This document shows positions 1-10,090 of a stretch of 64,000 nt of DNA, in pieces. The number at the start of each line of letters is the position of its first letter. Positions within the stretch are counted from its first letter, which is position 1. Below the pieces are notes generated by a model. That model had not been told where the DNA came from. It did no database searches and was given only the letters and a program-made list of their open reading frames with translations. The stretch lies in contig CM067344.1 in the NCBI GenBank assembly GCA_034190875.2, positions 32,722,608 to 32,786,607 of the forward strand, given 5' to 3'. The stretch comes from Urechis unicinctus (taxonomy: Eukaryota; Annelida; Polychaeta; Xenopneusta; Urechidae). The position numbers were made by a program, and so were the translations under genes.

Positions 1-122
1 TACCTCACATATTTACAGGTCCCATGCAGATACCTTACATAAAATAGGATCACGCTAATTATCATTATTAGGAGACAGCGTCGTGCTTGATTATCGCGTG
101 TAGGTGCCATCACGATAAGTAT
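1..122. other. No recognisable feature
   Basis: A+T-rich sequence with no gene, repeat or motif that I can support. Confidence 0.4.
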
Positions 123-224
123 GTTATCGCATGGTCACGCGAATGATATGGGGAAAAAACTCTCGGACGCTCCGCGTCCTCATGTTCTTTCCCCATATCA
201 CCCACGTGACCATGCGATAACTAA
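123..224. repeat. Perfect-arm palindrome (hairpin)
   Basis: The arm GTTATCGCATGGTCACG followed by TGATATGGGGAAA recurs in inverted orientation about 50 bases later, giving a stem of roughly 40 bp around a GC-rich loop. It may be a small fold-back element or two abutting transposon ends; no target duplication was identified. Confidence 0.7.
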
Positions 225-736
225 CACAAATCACTCACACTCACTTGATCTATCATACTCTCCCAACATTACAGGTGAGGAATCATTTATTCATTCACTT
301 ATTCAATCATTCTACAAGACGCACTCACACACTCAGTCAAGTATATCACTTCCTACAACTTCACCAGAGTAATCGATTCAACCTCTTATTCACTTTACTT
401 ACAAATCATGGAAGCTTCGTGCAATTACTCAATCATCAAACCATTCACCGACTGAATCAAATGAAATATCACGCATCAATCAATATAATATCTGCTTATG
501 AGGCCACACATACACGAATGGCCACAATAACATACGTGATGCAGTATTGCTGCGGTTAACTTGATTCAGTTTATTTCATCAGGAACCACATTGCCAGATA
601 TATGCTTATAGTTTGATCAGTAGCATAGCTTTTCTTTGATGAAGATTTTGGTCATTTTTCCTCGTGACATGAGAATTTGTGCATTAAAGCCACTAACTTA
701 GTGTCAGACGTCCATTTAATGCGAGAAGAAACAGTG
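225..736. other. No recognisable gene
   Basis: Short open frames of 83-104 codons overlap here, but they are rich in His, Ser and Thr and resemble no family. I see nothing else in this stretch. Confidence 0.4.
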
Positions 737-859
737 TTTACCCAGTGGGCACAACACGTGGAATCCACATGGAAATCATGTGTATTTTTGGTGAAGTGCT
801 GGATCCATGAACTTCCACGTGATATACTGCTGGTCCGTGGTGGAGACCCGGCCGGGGGT

Positions 860-1369
860 TGAGAGCGCTGTCATGGGCCTCATCGAGCTCTTGAGAAACC
901 GCTTTCCTCGCTTCAATTTCGTACCAATTTATTTTGCATAATTATGATCAATATCGAAAAATAGACGGTACACGGTTAAAATCATTTAAATTATAATTAC
1001 TGAAGACGAGATTGTATGCGTCATACTGAACTCGAAGGATTTGATTTAGAGCAGTAAAGCAAATACGAAACTAATTCCAACATTGTTCGTAACACTCGAT
1101 TGGCGCGATTTGCTGCAGTTTTGGGATGTTGAGAATTCATTTGCTATATTTTTTGACATTTCCTAAGTTTACAAGTGAGTGGTATTTAAGTTTACTCAAG
1201 TGGTTGTGCAAAAACTACTTGCCTTATATAATTTGTTCATGGCTTATAATTTTATGCTCATTGGTGCTTGAAACCTCTATTATCGCTCTCAGCAAAGCGG
1301 AATGGCTGTAGGCACGCCTCGTGCGTTTTTTGGAGGCTTGCTCCTTAATACACCACAACCATCTTATAC
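860..1369. other. No recognisable feature
   Basis: A+T-rich stretch with only short spurious open frames. Confidence 0.4.
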
Positions 1370-1530
1370 ACACGCCATCGTTCATCTGTCTCTCCATCTC
1401 ACAGTCATCGTTCATCTGTCAGTCCATCTCACAGTCATCGTTCATCTGTCAATCCATCTCACACAGTCGTCATCGCTCATCTGTCACTCAGTCCCACTGT
1501 CATGGCTCATCTGTCACTCATTCTGGCAGT
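1370..1530. repeat. Minisatellite, about 31-bp unit
   Basis: About five units of a CATCGTTCATCTGTC-type motif followed by CCATCTCACAG are repeated in tandem with mild divergence. The open frames across it are shadows of the repeat. Confidence 0.8.
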
Positions 1531-1767
1531 CGTCGGTTGAGCAATGATGGTATTCCTTTAAAGGTCACATACAACGATTTTCATCATTTCTTTATTATGT
1601 GTTTCAAAATGGAGATTAATAACTCATTAACCAACGGGGACCAATAATTCATTGCACCGGCATGCATAAGTACTAAAAATTCTCCGATAAGGTTCCACTC
1701 GGAAGAAAATACGAAGCCATCTTCTCGATGCCATTTTGCCTCAGTTGGCCGCTAGGGGCAGGTTGAG

Positions 1768-1775
1768 TGACGTCA
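1768..1775. promoter_or_regulatory. CRE palindrome upstream of the P2RX7_C-like gene
   Basis: A perfect TGACGTCA lies 95 bp upstream of the first ATG of the P2RX7_C-like gene, in a locally GC-richer stretch that includes a run of GAGC/GAGCGAGC. CREB/ATF binding is known for this octamer; its use as a promoter element here is inference. Confidence 0.45.
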
Positions 1776-1869
1776 TACCTGCTGCGCCAAGAGATTTTGA
1801 CAGCGAGCGAGCGAGCGAAGCGAAAGCGATTGTTTGGATTTTAAGATAACACAGTATTTACATGAAGCC

Positions 1870-2990
1870 ATGTCGTCTTCTGATGAAGAATACGAGGCAC
1901 CATAGCATAACATTGGGGAAAATTATGTCCATGAATATTTATTTGAGCCAATACGGGCGGGAGTTGAATCATCCAAGTCACACTTCGAAATGACACCTGG
2001 AGCTCTAACTCAAGGGTCCGTTTCAGATGAAGAATCCACAAAAGATTACGACGAATGGTGATTTTCAGAACACCCTTTCCAAGCTTTATTGAACTATGTT
2101 AACTGGTAAACAATAAGCGTTGGTATCAGTTACCCAATATATTTACACATTCTGTAAGTTGAGGATAGTATGTTGACAGACCGAACTACTACAACAATTA
2201 GTACTTGGCTAGTGAATGTAGCTTTGTCATTGCACCCTCAGCACATTAAATATTGTGGACAGAGGTTTGCATGCAGTATTTTCCTTTTACATTCATTCAT
2301 TGTACCACAAATATAAATTTACAATGACTCTAACTTAGGTGTAGCTGTCATCAATGTATCCCAATGGACACAGCCAGAGTGTGCAGCAGAAGTTTGGAGA
2401 GAGTGATGTCTATAACGGAATGGACATGCATCACCAAGCATCCGAGATTCCTGGCAAACTGCCTGAATAAAAATGTGCTGGAAGCGTCCAAATTTGAATC
2501 TATTCAAATTGATGGACCTGTTGGAGATGAGGTCTCTACAATGAGTAAGTTAGCTATTATTGCTACCGAAAAGGACGGTTTGAGGTTGAACAATCATATT
2601 ATTGCTAGGGGAACATCAATCCCGCTGTGTAAAATATTCAGTGTTGATATTGATAAACTACAATATATTTCACATAGCCAAGAATAAATGATACCAGTAA
2701 CATGAAATCCAGAGGCAGAGCTTACAATAAAATTACAAAGAGAGGGAATGGTTGACAAATGACAATTGTTTTTTAACTATACAACTTATTTCAAAACCAT
2801 AGACAACTAATTGACATATTGCTTCAGATTATTCAGGTATCTAGCCTACCGCCAGTTTACATTCTGGATATGGCACAGACTGGGCAAAAGAAACAGGAAA
2901 GTGCAGGCAGCCTGTGTGGTAACAGCTGTTAGAGAATCCTTCCCTGACCCGGGCGATAAATATACAGGTTACCTACAATGGAGCGGAAGA
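1870..2990 (+). pseudogene. P2X7-C-terminal-like (P2RX7_C) domain gene, decayed
   Basis: Three exon-like blocks. Block 1 (1870-2057) starts with an acidic Met-Ser-Ser-Ser-Asp-Glu-Glu segment and has a Phe-Glu-Pro motif, but carries an in-frame TAG after 11 codons. Block 2 (from about 2339, preceded by TTAG, to about 2531) encodes CITKHPRFLANCLN, the Cys/His metal-binding signature of the P2X7 ballast-type domain, after a weak QCIPMD...VCSRSLERV stretch. Block 3 (from 2828, after TTCAG) encodes YLAYRQFTFWIW, then CVV...RESFPDP...YTGY, the usual end of the domain. In invertebrates this domain occurs in many small non-channel proteins, and no ion-channel part is visible here. The 3' end meets the convergent Kolobok transposase. 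The donor after block 2 is poor. I am confident of the domain; its function is unknown. Confidence 0.72.
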
Positions 2991-4994
2991 TTTCTTGGTC
3001 AGGTTGAATCGACAGCTGTGAGCACCTACGAGAAGATCCTTTTCGGGTTTCTCGTACTGGGAGGCAATAGGAGGTGGGACAGTCCTGTCCTCTGCCAGGA
3101 CCTCAGCAAGTCTGTAGCTTGGGTATTTTTGCCTGAGATCAAGCACCTCAGCAATGAACTGATGTACATAGTCTGAAGCAAATCAATGTTGTTCATATTT
3201 TATGATAGTCATATAATAGGTTAGTTATATTATATGCCCATATTTAATTGGGTAACAATGTTGTGCACATGAAACTTATTTAGGTTTCGGTAATAATGTC
3301 GAAATAACGTGTTTCATTTTAGATTAATGCATGTACACACCAAAAGAAATTGGTACTGTGACAGGCTTGACAACTAAGTCTCCCTGTCTGGCTTTGGGGT
3401 AAGACACTCTCCATTGCGAATGACCTCCTTCAGTGATTGCTTGAGCTCTGTTCGAGTTTTCATTGAAGTGAATAACTGCTAGGAGCAATCTGGATATATA
3501 TATAGCAGGTTGATAACATATTGCTAAGTTAGAATTGAAACTTGAGCACACATAATTCTACAAAGAACATTACAGCTGTCACTACACAAATGTGCTAAAC
3601 TTCCATACAACCCCAATTCAAATATACACAACCGAATATCAAAATATGTTATTTGATTGGTATTACCTGGCCTCCATGGTGGCATAGGGATAGTGGACAC
3701 TCTTTGGTGCGAAGAATATGACCACTTTGTGATATGATTCGAGGCTTGATGTCTGCTCTGATGGGGAAAGCCTGCCAAAGTCGTTTAGAAGATGCTTGCT
3801 GGAGACTATCAATTCCAACTCTGTGTGTGGTTTCGATCCTATTTATGGTTCACACATATATCAATACAGATTATATTTGTTTGGTAAAGACGTGCCACAG
3901 GGGCATGGATTTCACCATTTTGACTCATTTAATTACACTGCCACTTAAGTAAATATTTCTATAAAACTTATATGATTCAAAACTAATACCGACCCTTCAG
4001 TATTCACTTCCTAATCTCTAGTAGTGCATGCTCACATTTCGGGTAGAGCTCCCGCTGCCCCGCGTGCTCATTGACGACATGCCCAGTGACAGAGAGCCAC
4101 TTAGCTCTGACCAGATCCGCATCTCCATCGCTTGAGGCAGCACACCATTAAACATGATTGGAAATGCTTCTGGCCCACTCACTCAGGATGTTGCAGTCTT
4201 TTCTTTTCCATTTGGCCAGTATTTTCTTCTTGAACCCTTTCATTTACAAATAAGTGTGTGTTTGTCTTTAATGCTAACATATAAATTTGGTATGCAAACA
4301 TGTTAAATATTCTTTAAATTATTGTGTCGGCTTAAGTCACACAAAGAAACTAACCTTTGGCAACATGCCACACATCAAACCAGAGTTGGACTGTTCATGT
4401 ACTTTTTCACTCCCTAATGTCTGTCAGTAGTGATGGATTCAACGGTCAAGCCATTCTCAGACAGGGCAAGCAAGCTTCGGACCAGCTAACTCCATAGCAT
4501 TTGAAATTTTAACTTGGTTGCTCTGAAAGAAATTAACAAGCAATTGATAGTACAATAGACATTAACGAATCCATCATATACTGGTCATAAATTGTAACTT
4601 TTATACCTAAACAACAAGCAGCATGTCTAGAACCTTCGAAGTCTTTATAGGTACATCAGGGTCGACTCCAACGTGGCTAAAGACAGTCGGTATGGCTTGT
4701 TTTCGGAGCCTAGGTTTCTTACGAAATCCTAGACTTTTGAGCAGCTCGGAGTCAGTCTCATAAGCACCATTCTCGAAATGATCAGAACATAGAACTGTCG
4801 TAACACGACGTAAGGGTAGGTTTCAAGTGTTTACGCTTGCCTTTCAACACCCATATGCGGCGCATTTTGCTGTCTTTTGGAAACAGAAAAAAACTCACGC
4901 CTGACTCATTGTTCCGACAAACCGAACGCACAACAATAAGGTATAATCCACACCAAGAAACGCACCAGACCGGGTAGAAAGACGAGGAAGTCAC
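2973..4994 (-). pseudogene. THAP-domain Kolobok-type transposase, six exons, broken
   Basis: Exons read on the minus strand are about 4994-4607, 4522-4355, 4238-4007, 3830-3667, 3489-3338 and 3172-2973, most with AG/GT borders. Exon 1 has a THAP-like zinc finger: FFLFPKD, then a Trp, then CSDHF after a one-base frameshift near 4808. Exon 2 has TDRH and, after an in-frame TAG and another shift, FDVWHVAKG. Exon 3 has CNILSEWARSISNHV and then the KWLSVTGHVVNEH region; exon 4 has LSPSEQTSSLESYH and FAPK. Exon 5 has the HFNENSNRAQA region and YPKARQGD; exon 6 ends in a Pro-Pro segment and a TAG stop. The order and motifs match Kolobok-superfamily transposases, which cut and paste DNA at TTAA. Several breaks make it non-functional. 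It sits between, and opposite to, the P2RX7_C-like and DUF4806-like genes. Confidence 0.82.
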
Positions 4995-5054
4995 ACGCTG
5001 TTAACCAACCGTGAAGGCTGAAGATGGCGAGAAATACTCGCGAAACAAACCAAA

Positions 5055-5062
5055 TGACGTCA
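5055..5062. promoter_or_regulatory. CRE palindrome in the putative divergent promoter
   Basis: A second perfect TGACGTCA lies about 60 bp upstream of the minus-strand THAP exon and upstream of the plus-strand DUF4806-like exons. It could serve either or both genes as a shared promoter element; that is inference. Confidence 0.4.
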
Positions 5063-5372
5063 CTGTCCGGATATTCACGAATTTTACCGAGCGGTGGCTT
5101 GTCAGATTCGACGTGGAAAATGTACTTTTAAAAATCATTTTTCTAAAAGAAAAAAAAAGCGCGCAGTCACCTTATTTTGGTTACGATATTCTTTTAAAAC
5201 ATTGTATTTGACCTTTAACATAAGTGCACTTTTGTGAATATTTTACTTGTTAAAAATTTACATTATTCTAATGCTGCTATTGAGAGAGGAAAAAAGTATC
5301 TTCTTGGTATTATTTACAAGTTTGCAGTAAGCAGCATAGTTATTGAACACTGCATAATTTGTGTGTGCACAG

Positions 5373-6104
5373 GTTTTCAGAAGCGCTGCCTACATCTCCT
5401 CATATCAGGGATATACTGAACAGGCAGGAGAGGAGAGAGCTGGCCGATAGTGGCAAACAACTTCCTGAAGCTGTGCAGATGAACATTTATATATGTAAAA
5501 GAATACTCTGAACCAACAATTTAAATTAGCCAGTTAATTCAAACACATTGGGTAAATGTCACATTTTTGTGCCAGTTTCAGAAGTGTATGAAAATTGGTG
5601 GTAGCAGTGTCCGGGATATGGTGAACAATTTGACAAGCAGGTGAGATTCTCTCTCACTCTGTAGATGTATATGATGTGTGCATCCATGATCCTAACAACT
5701 TTCCCATATGCATTTTGTCCGCATTGGCAATGTTTAAGACATTTTCATGCACCAATTGTATTCATACAGATATATTGCTTGCAGATTTATCACAAATTCC
5801 CTTCAGTGCAAGCTTAACATGAAATGGTCAAGAGGTGACAAAGCCAGCTTTGAGAAAATGACACTCTGCAAACTAATTGCTGGTAGGTTCACCATTGGCT
5901 AATTAATTGGAAGTCCATGATAGTATTCGGATTTAATAATACACAATAAGGAATGAAAGTCAGTTGTACGTTGGATGCAATTAGATTAAATTGTCCTCTT
6001 TGTACTGTGCAAAAAGTGTAGTGAAGAGTCACCGGTTCACCGAGGCTGCTGTTAATGTCTAACTAGCCAACCGACTAAGAAATGCACCCAAGAGAAAATG
6101 TTTA
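5373..6104 (+). pseudogene. DUF4806-like domain gene, decayed
   Basis: Exon b (5582-5640, CAG before and GTGAGA after) encodes KCMKIGGSSVRDMVNNLTS. Exon c (5785-5882, GCAG before and GTAGGT after) continues in frame with RFITNSLQCKLNMKW and a Ser-Phe-Glu-Lys block. Exon d starts after TGTAG at 6022 and gives SHRFTEAAV, then an in-frame TAA, then LANRLRNAPKR. The pattern of Gly-Gly, hydrophobic helix, WSRGDKASF and closing APKR fits DUF4806, a domain of unknown function often found in transposon-associated invertebrate genes. An upstream block at 5373-5494 (ERRELADSGKQLPEAVQ) may be the preceding exon, but its phase does not join cleanly. The family call rests on pattern only. Confidence 0.5.
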
Positions 6105-6179
6105 AATATTGCCTGTTGGTAATTTTTGTTGATATACTCACACATTTAGATTTTCAATAGATTTGACTAGATCATTTAC

Positions 6180-6520
6180 TTAAAGGGCCGCTGACATGCA
6201 AAATTCAAATTTGTGTTGTCATCTAATTTTGAAGATGATTTTGTGACATTTTGACACTTGTATGACTGACATGTCATAACTGGTTGCCGAGATATTACCG
6301 ATCGAACTCGCAGACTTTCCTGTCATCGAACTCATTCACTCCCTTTCGCTTAGTGGTTTACTGATGAAAGCCATTTACCAAGACGAATTTGACTGCTTTG
6401 CGTTAATTAGGTGATGTCACACAGAAAAAATCTGCGAGTTCGGTCATACAAGTGTCACTTAAAAATTATCGTCAAAATTAGATAACAAAAATTCGGTTTT
6501 GCATTTCAGTGGCCTTTTAA
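6180..6520. mobile_element. 333-bp MITE with long inverted repeats and TTAA duplication
   Basis: Element 6184-6516 has inverted arms of roughly 120-140 bp: the left begins AGGGCCGCTGACATGC and the right, read inverted, AAAGGCCACTGAAATGC, followed by shared CTAATTTTGA and ACACTTGTATGAC blocks. It is flanked by TTAA at 6180-6183 and 6517-6520. TTAA duplications are characteristic of Kolobok and piggyBac elements. It has no coding capacity. Confidence 0.85.
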
Positions 6521-7712
6521 GTACATTTTATTATTTGCATTTTATTAGGGTGAAAGTAAATCATGTTATATATATGTATAATCATGATGCTCATGCATGT
6601 AGTGACTGGTTTAATGTGTTTATGAACAAACCTGGCTTTTCCCACTAATTCTTTGCCTTTGTATGTTGACATTTACTCGTAATGTTTAAAAAAGATGTTT
6701 AATATCGTTATTTGTGATCATGTAGCACTAATAGTTGGATGTTTCTGACAAATAAATGTACTTGGTTCAATGATCTTGTCGAATCTATTAAAAAACAAAA
6801 TGATTGTATGGTAGCGTTACTAAGTTGACTAAAGAGGAAGTAAAAACCACCTGAATACAGAAATCTTGTATTGTTGAATTCAGGTGGAAAGGCACACGTC
6901 TTTTCCACGTGTCTATATCCACGCGGTGTTTCGACTTGCCTTTTACGCCAAGTTTCCATGTGTATTTCACCAGTTTTTCCACGTTTTTACCACGTGGATT
7001 CAACGTGTTGTGCCCACTGGGTAATAACGACCTTCAAGCTCTGAGAGATACATTTGAACGCTTGATGATGATATCATGACTGTTACCCCTTGAACATTGT
7101 ACAGTTACACATATAATAGGATCTTTAATATGTTATTGTACCATTATCACCTCACTCCAAAAACTCCCTTTCTCGCCGTGCACTTTCCCTGTTCCCCTAT
7201 CCCCCGTGTCATATTTCCGTTATTTCACGTTACTGCACATACTTCTCCCATTCCATTTAGCTCCATTCCATACAATGTAATTACGTGTCATCTTTTCTAC
7301 CCCCCTCCCGTCTCTCGAACTCTCTCGACAACCCCAGCCCACGTTTACCAGTCCTATAGTGACCAAGTAACAAATGCTTAACTCAACCCTATATCATTAG
7401 CAACCCTTTCAATTCATCCCCTTATCTTTATCGCAATTCCTCTTTATCTCAATCACACGTCTTCAACTGCCTCGCCTTCCTACTTTCGTTAAGCCTTGTA
7501 CAAGAAGCATTGCAAAAGCTCACCGGGCGATTGTTTTTATGAGTAATGTCACAATATGTGTCCTCTGGTGCGCAAACAATGGTAGCCAGGTTGAGATATA
7601 CTACTTACGCTGTCTGGGTTGTAGTTATACGATACGTACCCCCGCGATGCTTACATGCAAACCATTCCAAAGCTGACAATCTGCACAAGAAACATTCTTG
7701 ATAAATACTTCC
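6521..7712. other. Mostly unrecognised; one dispersed repeat block
   Basis: 6850-7023 contains the right copy of the CCCAGTGGGC inverted repeat with ACGTGG-rich subrepeats. 7024-7090 (GACCTTCAAGCTCTGAGAGA) is repeated in direct orientation at 37017-37083. 7140-7480 is C/T-rich without a gene. Confidence 0.5.
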
Positions 7713-8042
7713 CTATAAGCAAAACAGTGTTGTACAACAGATGTTTTCACAGAATATACATTGTCGACTGGCATAGTCACAATAATTCATTTCACCCCAA
7801 GGATGGTCACAACAACTGACACATGTATGCTGGTCATCCGACTGTGAACTTGAACTGCAGATGTAACCCACGGCACACTTGAACTCATTGTTAGCACCAC
7901 ACCTGTCCAAGAATATCTGGCAGTCCTGATCAAAGTATTGTTCCGACGTGCAACGAAATGATGGCGATAAGGTCCCAACGGGTGGCATCAAGGAGGTGGT
8001 CCTAGCAATAAAGACATCTAGAACAGAAAATGAATATTCCAT
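7713..8042 (-). CDS. Cysteine-rich exon-like open frame, unrecognised
   Basis: An open frame of up to 109 codons has 15 Cys in its second half, in short-spaced pairs (for example CVSCCDHPWGEMNYC and CENICC). A good acceptor (TTCTGTTCTAG) lies about 25 bases into it on the minus strand, so it could be the exon of a secreted disulphide-rich protein that starts further upstream. I do not recognise the family, see no signal peptide in this piece, and find no neighbouring exon. Confidence 0.3.
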   Translation of the reverse strand: MEYSFSVLDVFIARTTSLMPPVGTLSPSFRCTSEQYFDQDCQIFLDRCGANNEFKCAVGYICSSSSQSDDQHTCVSCCDHPWGEMNYCDYASRQCIFCENICCTTLFCL

Positions 8043-9819
8043 GTAACCGACAGTTCTAGCAAGTACCCAAAGCGTTTAAGGGACGCTATGAATAAAACAC
8101 ACAGCGGCTCACAAATGACGTCGTCAAATTTCTATTTGGGCTGAGGATTGAGTGAACCCTCTTAACGTAGATATAACCTCTTTGATTCAATGCCAAAAAC
8201 TGCAGTATCCATCATTATTCTGTGACAATTTTTGATAGATATCACATTTCAGTCGCAGATAAATACACACGGCCGATGAATTTTGACCGTGCGTTGAGTC
8301 AAGGGCACGGTTACATTACATTAGTAATGTCTACACCGGTGTTAACCATGCAATCACATCTTTGACAGGCACAATATCAGCTCTTCAATTCAGTCAACAT
8401 GAGCTTTCCAAATCATTCAAATTGTCCAAAACACTGTCGTTTTATTTCGTTTCCTGCAATATAGCATGTGTCAATATTGGCCGTCAATAATCGTACGAGG
8501 TAATTGACAACGCCAGCCGGCGACGACAAATCATCATTTTCTTTGTTGAAGTTTTAAGCTACAATGCGTGTCTCAAGGTCCTTTTGTCGCCTTGTGAGCT
8601 TCAATTGCACAGTCCGGATAGTCTGGGATTGACGTATAGAATTATATACTGCATGCAAATGCTAGTCAAAAGCTGTTCATCAAAATGCAAATTTAATTGT
8701 ACCGACAATATGCTGTCTTGATGAACAGCATTTAAAGTTATATTAACTTTTTTGTCAAAGGCTAGAAAATTACATTTGGCCCCGCAGCGATCCAAGCATG
8801 CATATCTCTCCTCGTCGAAATGATGGCTTATTGCACACTGCTGTAGGTTTGTTTAGTAAAGTACACAATGAGGAAGTAACAAATGCTTAACTCAATTAAT
8901 ACACAGCATCGGAAGAACTGAGAGGTACTTTGTTCCAAATTATTGTGCTGTTAGTTGAAAATAATCGGTTACAGGAGCAAAAACATTGGTACAAAATTTA
9001 TATTACCTCTTCATATTGCTCAGCTTATGAGGACAAGTGCGCGTTCTCTATCGTACAAGAGTTACAAATAACGACTAGGCGTTCTCGTTATTCTACATGA
9101 AGAGCTCATAGGTACTACCGAGTAACTTTTAACTTAATTAGCTGTACTCATTTGGTTGACATTGAGTTGGGCGTTGATCTTTTAGCTCTTGATAGCGCCA
9201 GAAGCCATCAATCTAGGGTCACTAAACACGCTGAATACACTACCGCTGCAGACGCCACCGTGAATGCACCGGGAATGAATAGGGAACAACGACGAGACTA
9301 TGGCGCTTTCCACGTTGTTATTTCAGCGTATGGAAGTACTCACAAAGTGCAAATAAAATTTTGTATCTAAGCGAAGTAAAGTCGTAAATATTGTAAACTT
9401 AAATAGAGAATTTAGCCCATTACAAATATATTAGTAACAATATAACACTGCCCTCAATAAGATCGTAATTGATATAATGTTGACTATGGTTTAGACTACA
9501 AGGAGAGCAAGTTCAGGTGAATGGCAACGGTTTCAATGGTAACCTAGCATTTTCAATTATCCACTGTAGGAAAAACGGTGTTCGCCTAAAACCAATGGAG
9601 GTCTCAAATTTGTGAATGTGTTTCATCTATTCCATTGATACTGGACAGAATATATGTTCTCGACCAGATAAAACTCAGTGTCGCCAACACTGTTACAGTA
9701 AGTTGACCTTGTGTAGTCATATAGGCATTGCCATGTCACTGTCACGATTTGTTGAATACTTGTGAAACTACTTGCAAATACGAATGTGCAAGAGTCGACA
9801 AAGCTGCGTTACAATCATG
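8043..9819. other. No recognisable gene
   Basis: Nothing supported, apart from a 22-bp match (AAGTAACAAATGCTTAACTC) shared between about 7367 and 8874, which may mark the edges of an old insertion or duplication. Confidence 0.35.
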
Positions 9820-9864
9820 CTATGCAATCAAATATATTTCTGCTTGAATAGATGTATATAAGTC

Positions 9865-10035
9865 TGGTGAGAACTCACAAACAATGGCAATGGAAGTAGA
9901 TCCCACTACAGCGCCACTAGCAACACCGACTACAAAACAGTACAGTGAGGACTCACTAACAACTGCAATGGAAACAGATCCTTCTTCTACTTCTAGAATT
10001 AGAGCAGATGACTTGTGGAACTCGCCAACGTTAGG
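9865..10035 (+). other. Possible exon with a short internal repeat
   Basis: An open frame between ATAAG and TTAG/GTAATA contains two related blocks, TMAMEVDPTT and TTAMETDPSS, so the segment arose by a small duplication. Borders like these occur by chance and no family is recognised. Confidence 0.2.
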
Positions 10036-10090
10036 TAATAGATACACAGTAGGTTGTTATTGCAAAGCAAGAGCATTTTATAAGAGCTAA

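Larger units (their letters stand above)
737..7023. mobile_element. Candidate boundaries of a composite Kolobok-bearing DNA transposon
   Basis: The sequence TACCCAGTGGGCACAACACG at about 736-755 recurs inverted at about 7004-7023, with a further 20-30 bp of weaker similarity inward (ACGT-rich short repeats). A TA dinucleotide lies outside each end. Between the two ends lie a THAP/Kolobok transposase, a P2RX7_C-like gene and a DUF4806-like gene. That the pair are the termini of one element is inference: Kolobok elements usually duplicate TTAA, so the two ends could instead be two independent MITE copies that happen to face each other. Confidence 0.35.

Noticed and set aside
1870..2990. A true P2X purinergic receptor gene
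   Set aside because: Only the C-terminal ballast-type domain is present; no transmembrane or ATP-binding region is seen.
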